This document shows, piece after piece, positions 27,472 through 38,033 of a DNA stretch of 64,000 nucleotides. This DNA comes from Bacillus xiapuensis. Lineage in GTDB: Bacteria; Bacillota; Bacilli; Bacillales; Domibacillaceae. The notes under the pieces are model-generated. The model was given only the letters and a program-made list of their open reading frames with translations, did no database searches and was not told where the DNA came from. A program made the translations under genes and the position numbers. Numbering within the stretch: position 1 is the stretch's first letter; each line of letters starts with the position of its first letter. The stretch covers positions 1,645,828 to 1,709,827 of the forward strand of contig NZ_KZ454939.1 in the NCBI RefSeq assembly GCF_002797355.1, given 5' to 3'.

Positions 27472-27555
27472 TTATGCATTGTCTACATGATGGACGACAT
27501 ATTTCATAACTCCTCCATAAACGACAACAGTCGCCACGGCAAATACCCAAACCAT
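27472..27555 (-). CDS. 27-aa putative single-span membrane peptide
   Basis: ATG at 27555 preceded by GGGAAGGGG, stop at 27472. The peptide is one hydrophobic helix (VWVFAVATVVVYGGVMKYVV) followed by HHVDNA. A perfect terminator starts 17 nt after the stop and Fur-like dyads lie 60-110 nt upstream, so the unit looks like a complete small gene. I cannot place it in a family. The His pair and Asp at the end could contact metal, which is speculation. Confidence 0.6.
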   Translation of the reverse strand: MVWVFAVATVVVYGGVMKYVVHHVDNA

Positions 27556-27611
27556 GATGGACGCCCCTTCCCTCATTTACTTCATTCATTTATCAATCAG
27601 CTTTTTAATAT

Positions 27612-27665
27612 TGAGAATAGTTTTCATGTTCAATTACATGTTATCATGAACGATAATGATTTTCA
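27612..27665 (-). promoter_or_regulatory. two Fur-box-like dyads with promoter elements
   Basis: Plus-strand CGATAATGATTTTCA (27651-27665) matches the 7-1-7 Fur consensus TGATAATNATTATCA at 12 of the 14 specified positions; TGAGAATAGTTTTCA (27612-27626) matches at 11 of 14. On the minus strand the first overlaps a TTGAAA-17-TAACAT promoter and the second lies inside TTGAAC-17-TATTAA. Iron (Fur) control of the 27-aa gene is inferred; PerR or Zur are less likely by sequence. Confidence 0.5.
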
Positions 27666-27710
27666 ATAGCATTCCTTATGAGTCAATTAAGCCTTTATAG
27701 AGCGGCGATT

Positions 27711-28241
27711 TTACCTTTTCGTAAATGCCTCGCTGTAATCGGTCCATTGGTTTAATGCTTTTTCTTCTACTGGAATGCGAATGGCTAGCATCATCTGATT
27801 CAAAATAAAATATAAAACAAGCGTTCCATATGCTTGGAACATCAGCGGGATTAAAATCAGTTCGCCGGTGACCACCAAGTAATTAGGGTGTCTGACATAT
27901 TTAAACGGCCCCTTGTTGACCGCTTTCTCATGCTTCAGCACAAGGATCTTCGTATTCCAGTAGCGGCCCAGCGATGAAATTGTCCAAAGCCGAATCATTT
28001 GCAGCACAAGAAAAACGCAAAAGATAAGCGGCCAGAGCGGATGGAGCTGCATTTGCTTCCATTGAACTTCTATCCATAAAGCAATAAAGAAACTGGCATG
28101 CAGCAGCACGATCAAGGGATAATGGCTGGCGCCGAATTCTTGTGCCCCCCGCCGCTTCATCCACCGCTCATTTCTTTTAGCATAGACTAGTTCGCCAATT
28201 CGCTGAATGACTAAAAAACTAAAGAATAAAAAAAAGAACAT
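27711..28241 (-). CDS. ypbQ: YpbQ / BpsB isoprenylcysteine-methyltransferase-like membrane protein
   Basis: About 176 aa integral membrane protein of the ICMT family with about four to five hydrophobic segments and the C-terminal cofactor region KYVRHPNYLVVTGEL. In B. subtilis the homologue (BpsB) methylates alkylpyrones made by BpsA. Start ATG at 28241, sharing one base with the bcsA stop (TAATG) after GAGGTGGG, so the pair is translationally coupled. Confidence 0.9.
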   Translation of the reverse strand: MFFFLFFSFLVIQRIGELVYAKRNERWMKRRGAQEFGASHYPLIVLLHASFFIALWIEVQWKQMQLHPLWPLIFCVFLVLQMIRLWTISSLGRYWNTKILVLKHEKAVNKGPFKYVRHPNYLVVTGELILIPLMFQAYGTLVLYFILNQMMLAIRIPVEEKALNQWTDYSEAFTKR

Positions 28242-29311
28242 TATTCCCACCTCAAAGAAAGCATATATGCGCTAAATCCCGGCCCCAAAGCCAGTGCAAG
28301 CCCGCACTCCCCAGCTGTGATCGCTTGATCGAGGTACTTCTTTAAAACAAACAACACCGTCACTGACGACATATTTCCATATTGCTCAAGGATTTGTTTG
28401 GAAATGCTGAGCTGCAGGGGAGATAGCCGCAAGCATTCTCCGTAGGCATCGAGTACTTTTTTTCCGCCGGGATGAACGATGATATGCTTAATTTCATCTA
28501 ATGACATATCTTGCTGATTGAAGAATTGCTTCACCTGAGGGGCTAGCCATGTATTCACAATCGTCGGAATGTCTTTTGAAAATACAACAAAAAACCCATC
28601 ATTCTTAACCGTCCATCCCATCACGCTCTCAGAGTTTTTCATCAGCACCGTCCGTGCAGCCTGAATCACAGGCAGAGCTTTTTCCTCCTGAAGAAATGAT
28701 TGACTTCTTTCTCCGGCGACAAGCGCACAAGCGGCTCCATCCGCAAATAAGGATGTGCCGACTATATTGCTTTTGGATAAGTCTTCCAGTTGAAAGGTCA
28801 GACTGCACAGCTCGACGGCAAGCACTAGCACCTGCGCTTGCGGATAAGCGCGGCAATAATCATAGGCGCGCGCCAAACCTGAAGCACCGCCTCCGCAGCC
28901 CAAGCCCCAAAGAGGAATTCTCGTCACCGTTGGCGAGAAAGGCAATTGATTCATGATCCTCGCGTCCAAGCTCGGAGCTGCCAGACCGGTTGTTGAGACG
29001 GTTATAATCGCATCAATATCTTGATAATCCACCCCCGCCTCCTCTATACAACGTTTAATTGCTTTACCGCCCAACTCCACTGCCGTCTCGATGAAACCAT
29101 TGTTTTTTTCTTCGAAGCTATGAGATTGTTTAAACCACTCCAACGGTCTTGATACATATCTCGTTTGTATGCCACCATTTTCAAAGACAGACAGCAGCCG
29201 TCTAATTTTTGGATTATCTTTCCCATACAATTCATAAATCAATTGCTTTGCTTCTTCTTGTTGAATTCGATAGGGTGGTACCGCTGTCTGCACAGCTAGG
29301 ATCTTTGCCAT
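28241..29311 (-). CDS. bcsA: Type III polyketide synthase (alkylpyrone synthase BcsA/BpsA)
   Basis: 356 aa chalcone-synthase-like enzyme. Catalytic Cys in WGLGCGGGASGLARA, His in IIVHPGGKKVLDAY and Asn in EQYGNMSSVTV are intact. The B. subtilis homologue makes triketide alkylpyrones from long-chain acyl-CoA and malonyl-CoA. The start MAKILAV (29311) is preferred because GGAGAG lies 6 nt upstream; the ATG two codons earlier is too close to it. Operon with ypbQ. Confidence 0.93.
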   Translation of the reverse strand: MAKILAVQTAVPPYRIQQEEAKQLIYELYGKDNPKIRRLLSVFENGGIQTRYVSRPLEWFKQSHSFEEKNNGFIETAVELGGKAIKRCIEEAGVDYQDIDAIITVSTTGLAAPSLDARIMNQLPFSPTVTRIPLWGLGCGGGASGLARAYDYCRAYPQAQVLVLAVELCSLTFQLEDLSKSNIVGTSLFADGAACALVAGERSQSFLQEEKALPVIQAARTVLMKNSESVMGWTVKNDGFFVVFSKDIPTIVNTWLAPQVKQFFNQQDMSLDEIKHIIVHPGGKKVLDAYGECLRLSPLQLSISKQILEQYGNMSSVTVLFVLKKYLDQAITAGECGLALALGPGFSAYMLSLRWE

Positions 29312-29400
29312 TTCCATCTCTCCGCTTCGTTTGGATAAGTATATTGTTCCTTGAAGAGAGAATTCTATACAAACAATCAAGCCAATTTGCAGGCGGGTGT

Positions 29401-29551
29401 TTTCTCTCATTCCCCGCTGCCGAACAAAGGCTAACATCGCAGCGCCGTTCCAACACCTTTTTCACCGGCACCGTGCAGGCCGGCCATTGAGATGCCTCCC
29501 CTCGCCAGCCTTTGGTTTCTCACTCCTCCTTGAAGGGGCGCTTCATCCGAG
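29401..29551 (+). repeat. dispersed intergenic repeat, copy D
   Basis: Between bcsA and pbuX. Plus strand: CGAACAAAGGCTAACATCGCAGCGCC (in blocks AACAAAGGCTAAC and CGCAGCGCC at 29439-29447), then ACCGTGCAGGCCGG and the end block TTGAAGGGGCGCTTCATCCGAGA. The middle is more diverged than in A, C and E. Confidence 0.55.
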
Positions 29552-29555
29552 ATAA

Positions 29556-29598
29556 AAAAGAGCCTTCCCTGCGTTCTGACTCGCAGGGAAGGCTCTGA
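29556..29598 (-). terminator. terminator of xpt-pbuX
   Basis: AGAGCCTTCCCTGCG / CGCAGGGAAGGCTCT, 15-bp perfect stem, 8-nt loop, then TTTTTTATC on the minus strand. Confidence 0.92.
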
Positions 29599-29599
29599 T

Positions 29600-31694
<2,095 letters not shown>

Positions 31695-31881
31695 AATGTT
31701 TATTTTCATATATAATATACAGTAGATTAACGTATAAAAATGATTTTGTAAAGAGCTTTCCACCTATAGGATACGCGTTTCCCTTTTCTACAGTGGACCA
31801 AGATCATACATAAATTTTATTTTTATAAAATCAAGATAAAAAGGAGCCAGTTCATTAATTTTTTGTTGAAAATCGGACGTT

Positions 31882-32012
31882 AATAAAGTGAAATTCATGC
31901 AGTAGGAGTTTTCTTCCATCCCCTACTGCATGTTAGTTGAACGAATCAGGCATTTAGGTCCCGTTTTCCTCATTTAGATCTTTTGTAGCAACTCAGGTCT
32001 TGATTTGGGCGT
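31882..32012. repeat. island-flanking hairpin repeat, copy 1
   Basis: AATAAAGTGAAA, then CATGCAGTAGGAG...CCCTACTGCATG hairpin, TTAGTTGAACGAATCAGGCATTTAGG, CCGTTTTCC, and TTGATTTGGGCG. It matches the copy at 33921 in the same orientation, with one 18-nt insertion. Together with the xpt leader it fills much of the 31489-32183 gap; I see no gene in the remaining 170 nt. Confidence 0.8.
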
Positions 32013-32183
32013 CTTACGGCATCTTACATACGAGATCAACCTGACCATTCTTGTATTTAATTTATTTGTTCTTGTCATTGTCCAGTAGGACACAAAGTAT
32101 TAAATTTCACTAAAATTTTCTGTGCAACTTGTTCATCACTGATAGCATAGCACTACTTGTACACAGGGCTTGTTCGTATTCTT

Positions 32184-32780
32184 CTATTTAAAAGCTATTG
32201 TTTTAATATTTTTTTCATTTAGGAAGTCTTCTATTTTTTGCTGTTCTCTACCATTAACGATTTTTGATTGATCGATGAGTGGTTGAATGTTCACTTTTGG
32301 AAATTTACCATTGCCGAGATCTTCATCTAATTCAACTAACACCTCATCTAGTTCAGCAAGAAATGTATTATACGTAGTAATGTATCGGCTAATTCTTTTC
32401 GTTTCTTCTCGATAACCTTCTGGCAACGTATTGTGGGCTATGTAACTGGAAAAATTCTCATCATTTTGTTTGATTAATTTGGTGATTTCAGCCAATTGTT
32501 CTAATTGATTTTTAGTCAGTTTTTCTCCTTCATCTAGTATATCTTGAAAAGGATAACTCGCTTGATCTAACTTAGTATGACTGTCTAAATATGTTTTGAT
32601 GCTTAATTTTAACTCTTCTTCATTAATTTCTTGATTTTGTTTTTCAGAACTAAAAATTTTATCAGTGATTTCCACATTCTGTATAGAAGTTTTTTCGTCT
32701 GCTGTCTGATCAATCATTTCATCCTCTGAACATGCCGTTAAAGTGATAAGAAATAAAAAACTAAAAAATAATCTTTTCAT
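32184..32780 (-). CDS. NDxxF-motif lipoprotein
   Basis: 198 aa. Lipobox LTAC (Cys17) after an Lys/Phe-rich signal peptide, then an acidic Ser/Glu-rich linker and a helical domain containing QNDENFSSYI, the NDxxF signature of a Bacillus surface lipoprotein family of unknown function. The start at 32780 follows GGAGGAAG and shares a base with the upstream stop (TAATG). Last gene of the PadR-DUF1700 operon. A+T-rich compared with the core genes around it. Confidence 0.8.
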   Translation of the reverse strand: MKRLFFSFLFLITLTACSEDEMIDQTADEKTSIQNVEITDKIFSSEKQNQEINEEELKLSIKTYLDSHTKLDQASYPFQDILDEGEKLTKNQLEQLAEITKLIKQNDENFSSYIAHNTLPEGYREETKRISRYITTYNTFLAELDEVLVELDEDLGNGKFPKVNIQPLIDQSKIVNGREQQKIEDFLNEKNIKTIAFK

Positions 32781-33346
32781 TAGATATTCTTCCTCCTTGC
32801 AATTGATAAATTCCATCTTAAATATTTAATGAATAGGTGAGCAGCAAATTTGGCGATATAATATCCTAGGATAGCTAAAAGAGAACCAATGATAACGCCT
32901 TTCATCGTCTCTAGAATATCTGCAATTCCAATTGTACTAAAGCCCTTTACAAACCCAATTACAATTAAAATGAGCGGAGAAAGAATCATAATAGGGACAC
33001 CAATGACATAAGCTGCTATAAATGGTGTGAGTATTAACAAGAAAAATAAGCTAATTGCAATGACGATACTATTCATTAAACTTAATCCCATCATCGAAAA
33101 CAATGCTGCAAACATATTTCTTATACTTTTTTCCTCATCTACCATCTTCATTGCATATACAGCATTTAACTCTTTCGCAATTTCTTTAGGTGAACCAAGC
33201 GATTCTACAATCTGACTCTCTTGTTTTCCTTCTTCTAGACCCATCCTAAAATATTCCTCATAGTCTTGTAAAATCTCTTCTTTTTCATTTCTGGATATCT
33301 TCCGTAATTCTCTTTTCAACTCTACCAAAAATTGTTTTTTACTCAC
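32780..33346 (-). CDS. DUF1700 membrane protein (HAAS-type N-terminal domain)
   Basis: 188 aa: N-terminal soluble domain ([47 protein letters not shown]), then four hydrophobic segments. This is the DUF1700 layout, usually encoded next to a PadR regulator that senses envelope or drug stress; a precise role is not known. GTG start overlapping the padR stop (GTGA). Coupled with both neighbours. Confidence 0.85.
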   Translation of the reverse strand: MSKKQFLVELKRELRKISRNEKEEILQDYEEYFRMGLEEGKQESQIVESLGSPKEIAKELNAVYAMKMVDEEKSIRNMFAALFSMMGLSLMNSIVIAISLFFLLILTPFIAAYVIGVPIMILSPLILIVIGFVKGFSTIGIADILETMKGVIIGSLLAILGYYIAKFAAHLFIKYLRWNLSIARRKNI

Positions 33347-33663
33347 TTTCTCTCCGCCTCCTTTAATAATTGATTTACGCCTTTAGAAAACGCCTTCCAC
33401 TCGTCCATCAATTGCGATAAGTATGCACGACCGTGATCAGTTATCCGGTAATATTTTCTTGAAGGTCCTTCGCTTGATTCCTGTAAATAAGTTGTGAAAT
33501 AGCCTTCCTTTGTCAACCTTCTTAATAAAGGATAAACAGACCCCTCCGATATTTCGATCTGCTTTGAAATTGCCTGAACAAGTTCATATCCGTAGCAATC
33601 CTTTTTATCAAGTAATACAAGTACGCATAGTTCAAGCACTCCTTTTTTAAATTGAACATTCAA
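33343..33663 (-). CDS. PadR-family transcriptional regulator
   Basis: 106 aa. Winged helix with [24 protein letters not shown] and [17 protein letters not shown], the classic PadR DNA-binding pattern, plus a short C-terminal dimerisation helix. It starts at a TTG (33663) after GGTGAGG, giving the family-like N-terminus NVQFKKG. First gene of the operon, so it likely represses its own promoter through the dyad at 33719-33773. Confidence 0.9.
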   Translation of the reverse strand: MNVQFKKGVLELCVLVLLDKKDCYGYELVQAISKQIEISEGSVYPLLRRLTKEGYFTTYLQESSEGPSRKYYRITDHGRAYLSQLMDEWKAFSKGVNQLLKEAERK

Positions 33664-33718
33664 AGAATCCTCACCCCATCTCTGCAATCTTTTAACTAGA
33701 ATAAAGTATTATATAATG

Positions 33719-33790
33719 AACAGTACCTATCTATAAAAAATAAGATAAGTATATTATAGTGACTGGTACTGTTTATTGCAAGGTACAGTG
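33719..33790 (-). promoter_or_regulatory. padR promoter region with GTAC dyad operator candidates
   Basis: AACAGTACC (33719-33727) and GGTACTGTT (33765-33773) are a 9-bp perfect inverted repeat; a third related site GGTACAGTG is at 33782-33790. The promoter-proximal half sits between a TTTATA and a TATAAT on the minus strand just upstream of padR. PadR autorepression is inferred. Confidence 0.6.
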
Positions 33791-33920
33791 CAAATAAACT
33801 ACTAAAATAACTTTATATGTCTTTCAAAAGTGATTTTAGCCAAAAAAAACACTCGACGCTAACAATGAACGTGAGCAATTGTATTTAGTCTTCAGTTAAG
33901 AACGTATCTGCTGACATTCG

Positions 33921-34034
33921 AATAAAGTGAAACTTCATTCAGTAGGAGTTTATTCCATCTCCTACTGAATGTTAGTCTAACAAATCGGGCATTTAGGTGC
34001 CGTTTCACCCACTTAGGTCTTGATGTCGGCGTTA
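33921..34034. repeat. island-flanking hairpin repeat, copy 2
   Basis: AATAAAGTGAAAC, CATTCAGTAGGAG...CTCCTACTGAATG (13-bp perfect hairpin), TTAGTCTAACAAATCGGGCATTTAGG, GCCGTTTC, ACTTAGGTCTTGATGTCGGCG. Same orientation as copy 1; the two bracket the PadR operon. It ends close to the 3' end of the transposase relic. Confidence 0.8.
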
Positions 34035-34139
34035 AGGATATTTTCAAAAAATTGAACTTTTTGTTGTGCATGCTTTTTTAGCATCATTTTTTCTGGTCGA
34101 ATCCCCTGCTCATTCAGTACTTTAATAGTAAGAAACAAG

Positions 34140-35343
34140 TCAATTAATTTCTAACGTTTTCGATATAATAATTTGGATTTGAATCCCTTTGTGTTTCTTC
34201 GGGAAACTGAGTGTGGGTAGCCAATTCGTGAAGTTATAGGTAAGCAGACTCAACAACATTCGAGATTTATTAACGGGAAAATCATGGCTTTTCATCTGAT
34301 CGAAACCAAAGCCATCTTTCTCTTTTTTTTGATGAAATTTTCCATTGTGCCATGCTGTTGATAAGATGTGACAATTGCTTGAGAAGAAAAGCTTTCACCA
34401 AGATTCGTCACAAAATAAGCATGCGAAAAGAACATTTCACCAGCAGGACGAGTGGATTGAATAATTATACGCCGAGGCTTCGACCAAGAAGATGCTTGAT
34501 AAATAGACGCTTCGACATAGCTTTCTGTTACGGACACATCACGAATTTCAGGTGCTGGATGTAACTCTTCCGCAAGTGCTTTTAACTTGGCGTCCGCTTT
34601 TAAACGGATGATATAGTAAACTGATTCCTCTTCGCACAATTCATATAGATCAGGCACTGCGAAACCACTATCGCCACGGACGAGATAAGACTTTTCAGGA
34701 AAAACTTCGTTATAGTGATTGACGAGTGGTCGTATGAAACCCACTACTCCATTAGAAGTATAAACGTTTCCTGGACGCAATTGAGCTTTCAAAAAATCAC
34801 CCGTTAGCCCATCAAATGCGACCAGTGGATGAAAGTCTGTTGAACCATAATGTGCGTTGTAGGAAGAATTTTTTTGGCTTCCGTATGTATCGGCATGTGT
34901 CGAATCTAGGTCAAAAATGAGTGCCTTCGACTGTCGGACACGATGAACCCGATCCAGTAACGCCTGATTTGCCAATTGCAGTTGTTCTAGGGCTTGCGTG
35001 TCAAAATGCTTAAAAAATTGCGATAACGACGGTTGAGAAGCGAGTGCAGGTGTATCAAGAACTTATGTAAAAACTGGGTCGTATGTTAAACGGTCCGCTG
35101 CATCGTCCTCTTGATAACCAGCGATGAGTTGATAGATTTTTTGACGAAGAAGCTATTCATTTTCATGAATACAATACATGCGTTCAGCATTTAGCTGGAG
35201 ATGTTTGGCGATAGTTTGTGAAAATCCCATCTCTCATCAAATTTATGGAAAATGACTGCACCAGTATCGGAAGAAAATGCGCCTCTAGCGTTGGATAATT
35301 TAATAGAACGCTTGAAATGTAAAGGTTTTTGCGTTAAAAAATC
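34140..35343 (-). pseudogene. decayed IS1380-family transposase
   Basis: A DDE transposase remnant: LIFDLDSTHADTYGSQ (catalytic Asp region), YLVRGDSGFAVPDLYE (second Asp) and QQHGTMENFIK (Glu region) mark the IS1380-type. Lesions visible: in-frame TAG at 35153-35155, TAA at 35062-35064, a frameshift near 35230, and a frameshift in an A/T run near 34322-34330. The remaining 3' part reads on in another frame as far as a stop at 34140. It lacks a recognisable start. The longest intact stretch is 34292-34975. I did not find clear terminal inverted repeats. Confidence 0.85.
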
Positions 35344-35400
35344 TAATATTATTTAAATAATTATCCCCTCTACTTCCTTACCTCCCCTTTATTACCTATT

Positions 35401-35473
35401 TGTCACACAATTTATTCATACTTTTTTCACATTTAGTTCACAACAGGAAGAAAATGGCGTGATAATTCTCACA
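35401..35473 (+). promoter_or_regulatory. reiterated TCACA boxes upstream of the ba3 oxidase operon
   Basis: TGTCACA (35401), TTTCACA (35425), GTTCACA (35436) and TCTCACA (35467) lie in direct orientation 80-150 nt before the first oxidase gene. They resemble half-sites of aerobic/anaerobic regulators such as ResD or an FNR/CRP type, but the match is short and the regulator is not known. The IS1380 relic ends about 55 nt upstream. Confidence 0.35.
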
Positions 35474-35547
35474 GATTAAAACTATTTTCCACTTTATGAT
35501 AGTGGTAACGAAGTCATATAAACAGGGGATGAAAGGAGGCAACTCAC

Positions 35548-35700
35548 TTGGCTCAATTAGAAACAAAGAAAACAGAAGTCAAGATGCGCCGCGAGGAAGG
35601 TTCTGAATTAAAAGGAACATTATATGCTGTTTTTGGATTAGGCGCCTTTTTGATTATTACTTGGCTGATAGTTTATTCCATTTTCTTGGAACGTTTTTAA
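35548..35700 (+). CDS. cbaD: Cytochrome c oxidase subunit IIa (ba3 type)
   Basis: 50 aa: charged N-terminus, then one transmembrane helix (key residues LYAVFGLGAFLIITW, IVYSIFLE), the layout of the tiny CoxIIa subunit of ba3 oxidases. It starts at a TTG (35548) after AAAGGAGG and is followed 20 nt later by subunit II. Placed first in the operon as in many Bacillaceae ba3 clusters. Confidence 0.8.
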   Translation: MAQLETKKTEVKMRREEGSELKGTLYAVFGLGAFLIITWLIVYSIFLERF

Positions 35701-35720
35701 AAGAAAGGAGTTGAGGAATT

Positions 35721-36203
35721 ATGCATATTCATCGTTATGAAAAATGGTGGCTGACATTCGGGATTGCTTCTCTTGTTGTATTCTTAGTTATTTTAGGGAT
35801 AAGCGCCTTTCACCAGGGGCATCAGCCTCCTAGTGCTAAAGCAATTATTAATTATGAGCAAGTGGATAAAGTTGAACCTTTTAACAAGCCGGGTCTGCAC
35901 AAGGTTGAAGGAAAGAACTGGGATTATGAACTAGTGGTCGTGGCTTCTGCCTTTTTCTACAATCCTGGTGAAGTGGAAGTTCCAGCTGGATCAAAAGTAA
36001 AAATTATTGCGACAACCAAGGATGTCGTACACGGATTTGAGGTAGCGGGAACAAATATTAACATGATGCTCGAACCCGGATATATCAGCGAGTATGTGAC
36101 AACATTTGAAAAACCCGGCGAATATTTAGTGGTGTGCAACGAATATTGCGGTTCCGGACATCACACAATGAAATCTATGTTTAAGGTGGTTGAAAAAGAA
36201 TGA
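35721..36203 (+). CDS. cbaB: ba3-type cytochrome c oxidase subunit II
   Basis: 160 aa with a single N-terminal membrane anchor and an extracytoplasmic cupredoxin domain. CuA ligands: His in DVVHGFEV, and Cys-Cys-His-Met in CNEYCGSGHHTM. Accepts electrons from a cytochrome c or membrane donor and passes them to subunit I. Overlaps the subunit I start by 4 nt. The short form lacking a heme-c domain is typical of ba3 enzymes. Confidence 0.93.
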   Translation: MHIHRYEKWWLTFGIASLVVFLVILGISAFHQGHQPPSAKAIINYEQVDKVEPFNKPGLHKVEGKNWDYELVVVASAFFYNPGEVEVPAGSKVKIIATTKDVVHGFEVAGTNINMMLEPGYISEYVTTFEKPGEYLVVCNEYCGSGHHTMKSMFKVVEKE

Positions 36204-37849
36204 AAACACCGTTAGCAAAGGTTGATCGCCGCGATGCACGGTTGGCAATGGCGCACTTCTATGTAGCCTTTGCCGCTCTAGCTCTTGGCGGAATAGCCGG
36301 ACTGCTTCAAGTCTTTGTCCGCTCCGGCAAATTTGAACTGCCATTTAATATCGGCTACTATCAAGTGTTGACCACGCATGGCGTATTGCTCGGACTTGTT
36401 TTAACAACTTTCTTTATTCTCGGTTTTCAGCTGGCTGGCGTCAGCCGAACAGCAGGTGCTTTAACAAGCAAGCAGCGCAGCTTTGCTTGGCTTGGCTTTT
36501 GGGTAATGCTGATCGGAACAGCGATGTCAGCTGCGATGATTTTATTGAATGAAGCGAGCGTTCTATATACGTTTTACGCTCCTTTAAAAGCGCATTGGAT
36601 CTTCTATCTTGGCCTGACCTTTGTTGTGGTCGGAAGCTGGCTTGATGGTTTCTCCCAAGTGGCTAAATACGTGGAGTGGTGCAAGAAGCATCCGAAGCAG
36701 CCAAGTCCGCTGTTTACCTTTATGGCCGTCATCAATGTCGCTCTGTGGTTTGTAGCTACGCTTGGCGTGGCGGCGGAAGTGCTGTTTCAATTATTGCCAT
36801 GGTCTTTAGGATGGGTGGAGCGCGTGGATGTACTGATCAGCAGGACACTCTTCTGGTATTTCGGACATCCGCTTGTATACTTTTGGCTTCTGCCGGCTTA
36901 CATGTGCTGGTATGTGATTATTCCGAAAGTCGTTGGCGGAAAAATTTTCTCTGATTCGCTGGCGCGGCTGTCCTTTATACTGTTTTTATTATTCTCCATT
37001 CCAGTTGGCTTTCATCACCAGCTGACTGAGCCTGGGATTGATCCTTTCTGGAAATTCCTTCAGGTTACCTTGACATTTATGGTCGTGATTCCGTCTTTAA
37101 TGACTGCTTTCAGCCTATTTGCATCCTTTGAACTGTACGGCCGGTCTCGCGGAGCAAAAGGTGTGTTTGGCTGGTTTAAAATGCTGCCTTGGCGGGATGC
37201 CCGCTTTGTTGTTCCTTTTATCGGCATGGTTGCGTTTATCCCTGCGGGTGCCGGCGGTTTGATCAACGCATCAAACCAAATGAACCAAGTGGTGCATAAT
37301 ACCGTTTGGGTAACCGGCCACTTTCACTTAACATTGGCGACTTCAGTTGTGTTAACCTTTTTCGGAATCGCTTACTGGCTCGTTCCTCATCTAACCGGCC
37401 GCGTATTAACGCCGACAATGAACAGGCTTGCCATCGTTCAAGCATTTACGTGGGCGCTGGGAATGCTGATTATGTCTGGAGCGATGCATTGGGCCGGTTT
37501 ATTAGGAGCACCGCGCCGTTCTGCATTCTCTACTTACGGGGACGCGCCACAAGCCTTAGAATGGATTCCTTATCAAATCGCTCAGGCCGTTGGAGGTACA
37601 ATTCTTTTTTTGGGCATCATCCTCGTCCTTATCATCTTTGTCAATCTGGCTTGGCTGGCTCCTAAAGGGGAGGAAGAATTTCCAATCGGCGAAGTGGAAA
37701 AGAATGCCGAGCCAACTCCAATGGTGCTTGAAAATTGGAAAATCTGGATGACGTTAACAATCGCACTGATTCTAATCGCATATACAATACCGGTAATGGA
37801 TATGTTTGAATCAGGTCCGCTCGGATCAAAAGGGTTTAAATTATGGTAA
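36200..37849 (+). CDS. cbaA: ba3-type cytochrome c oxidase subunit I
   Basis: 549-aa heme-copper oxidase core with about 13 transmembrane helices. Low-spin heme ligand His in TTHGVLLG; CuB-site His and cross-linked Tyr in FGHPLVYFW; CuB HH in GFHHQLTEP; heme ligands in TGHFHLTLA. Reduces O2 to water and pumps protons with high oxygen affinity. Ends at a strong terminator; the assembly gene ctaG lies convergently downstream. Confidence 0.95.
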   Translation: MKTPLAKVDRRDARLAMAHFYVAFAALALGGIAGLLQVFVRSGKFELPFNIGYYQVLTTHGVLLGLVLTTFFILGFQLAGVSRTAGALTSKQRSFAWLGFWVMLIGTAMSAAMILLNEASVLYTFYAPLKAHWIFYLGLTFVVVGSWLDGFSQVAKYVEWCKKHPKQPSPLFTFMAVINVALWFVATLGVAAEVLFQLLPWSLGWVERVDVLISRTLFWYFGHPLVYFWLLPAYMCWYVIIPKVVGGKIFSDSLARLSFILFLLFSIPVGFHHQLTEPGIDPFWKFLQVTLTFMVVIPSLMTAFSLFASFELYGRSRGAKGVFGWFKMLPWRDARFVVPFIGMVAFIPAGAGGLINASNQMNQVVHNTVWVTGHFHLTLATSVVLTFFGIAYWLVPHLTGRVLTPTMNRLAIVQAFTWALGMLIMSGAMHWAGLLGAPRRSAFSTYGDAPQALEWIPYQIAQAVGGTILFLGIILVLIIFVNLAWLAPKGEEEFPIGEVEKNAEPTPMVLENWKIWMTLTIALILIAYTIPVMDMFESGPLGSKGFKLW

Positions 37850-37855
37850 AAAAAC

Positions 37856-37884
37856 AAAGCCGCAGCGTTTGTCTGCGGCTTTCG
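37856..37884 (+). terminator. terminator of the ba3 oxidase operon
   Basis: AAAGCCGCAG / CTGCGGCTTT, 10-bp stem, 7-nt loop, just after the subunit I stop. Confidence 0.8.
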
Positions 37885-38033
37885 TCTGTTAACCAACACT
37901 CGCTTTGCTGTTGCTTATCTTTCATTTTCTCTCTTGCATAGACCTTCATTCAGCCCCCTGCTTGAGGCCTCGTTCCTGATCTGATAAGCGCTTTCAAATC
38001 CGCTGACGAAAAGAGAGAAGATAAGCTGCTGGC

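Noticed and set aside
27350-27589. 79-codon minus-strand ORF spanning the 27-aa gene and its terminator
   Set aside because: It spans the terminator hairpin, has no RBS-supported start, and its composition is unlike a protein.
37883-38033. Degenerate repeat copy between the ba3 operon and ctaG
   Set aside because: Only loose similarity to the copy C middle block; not enough to call.
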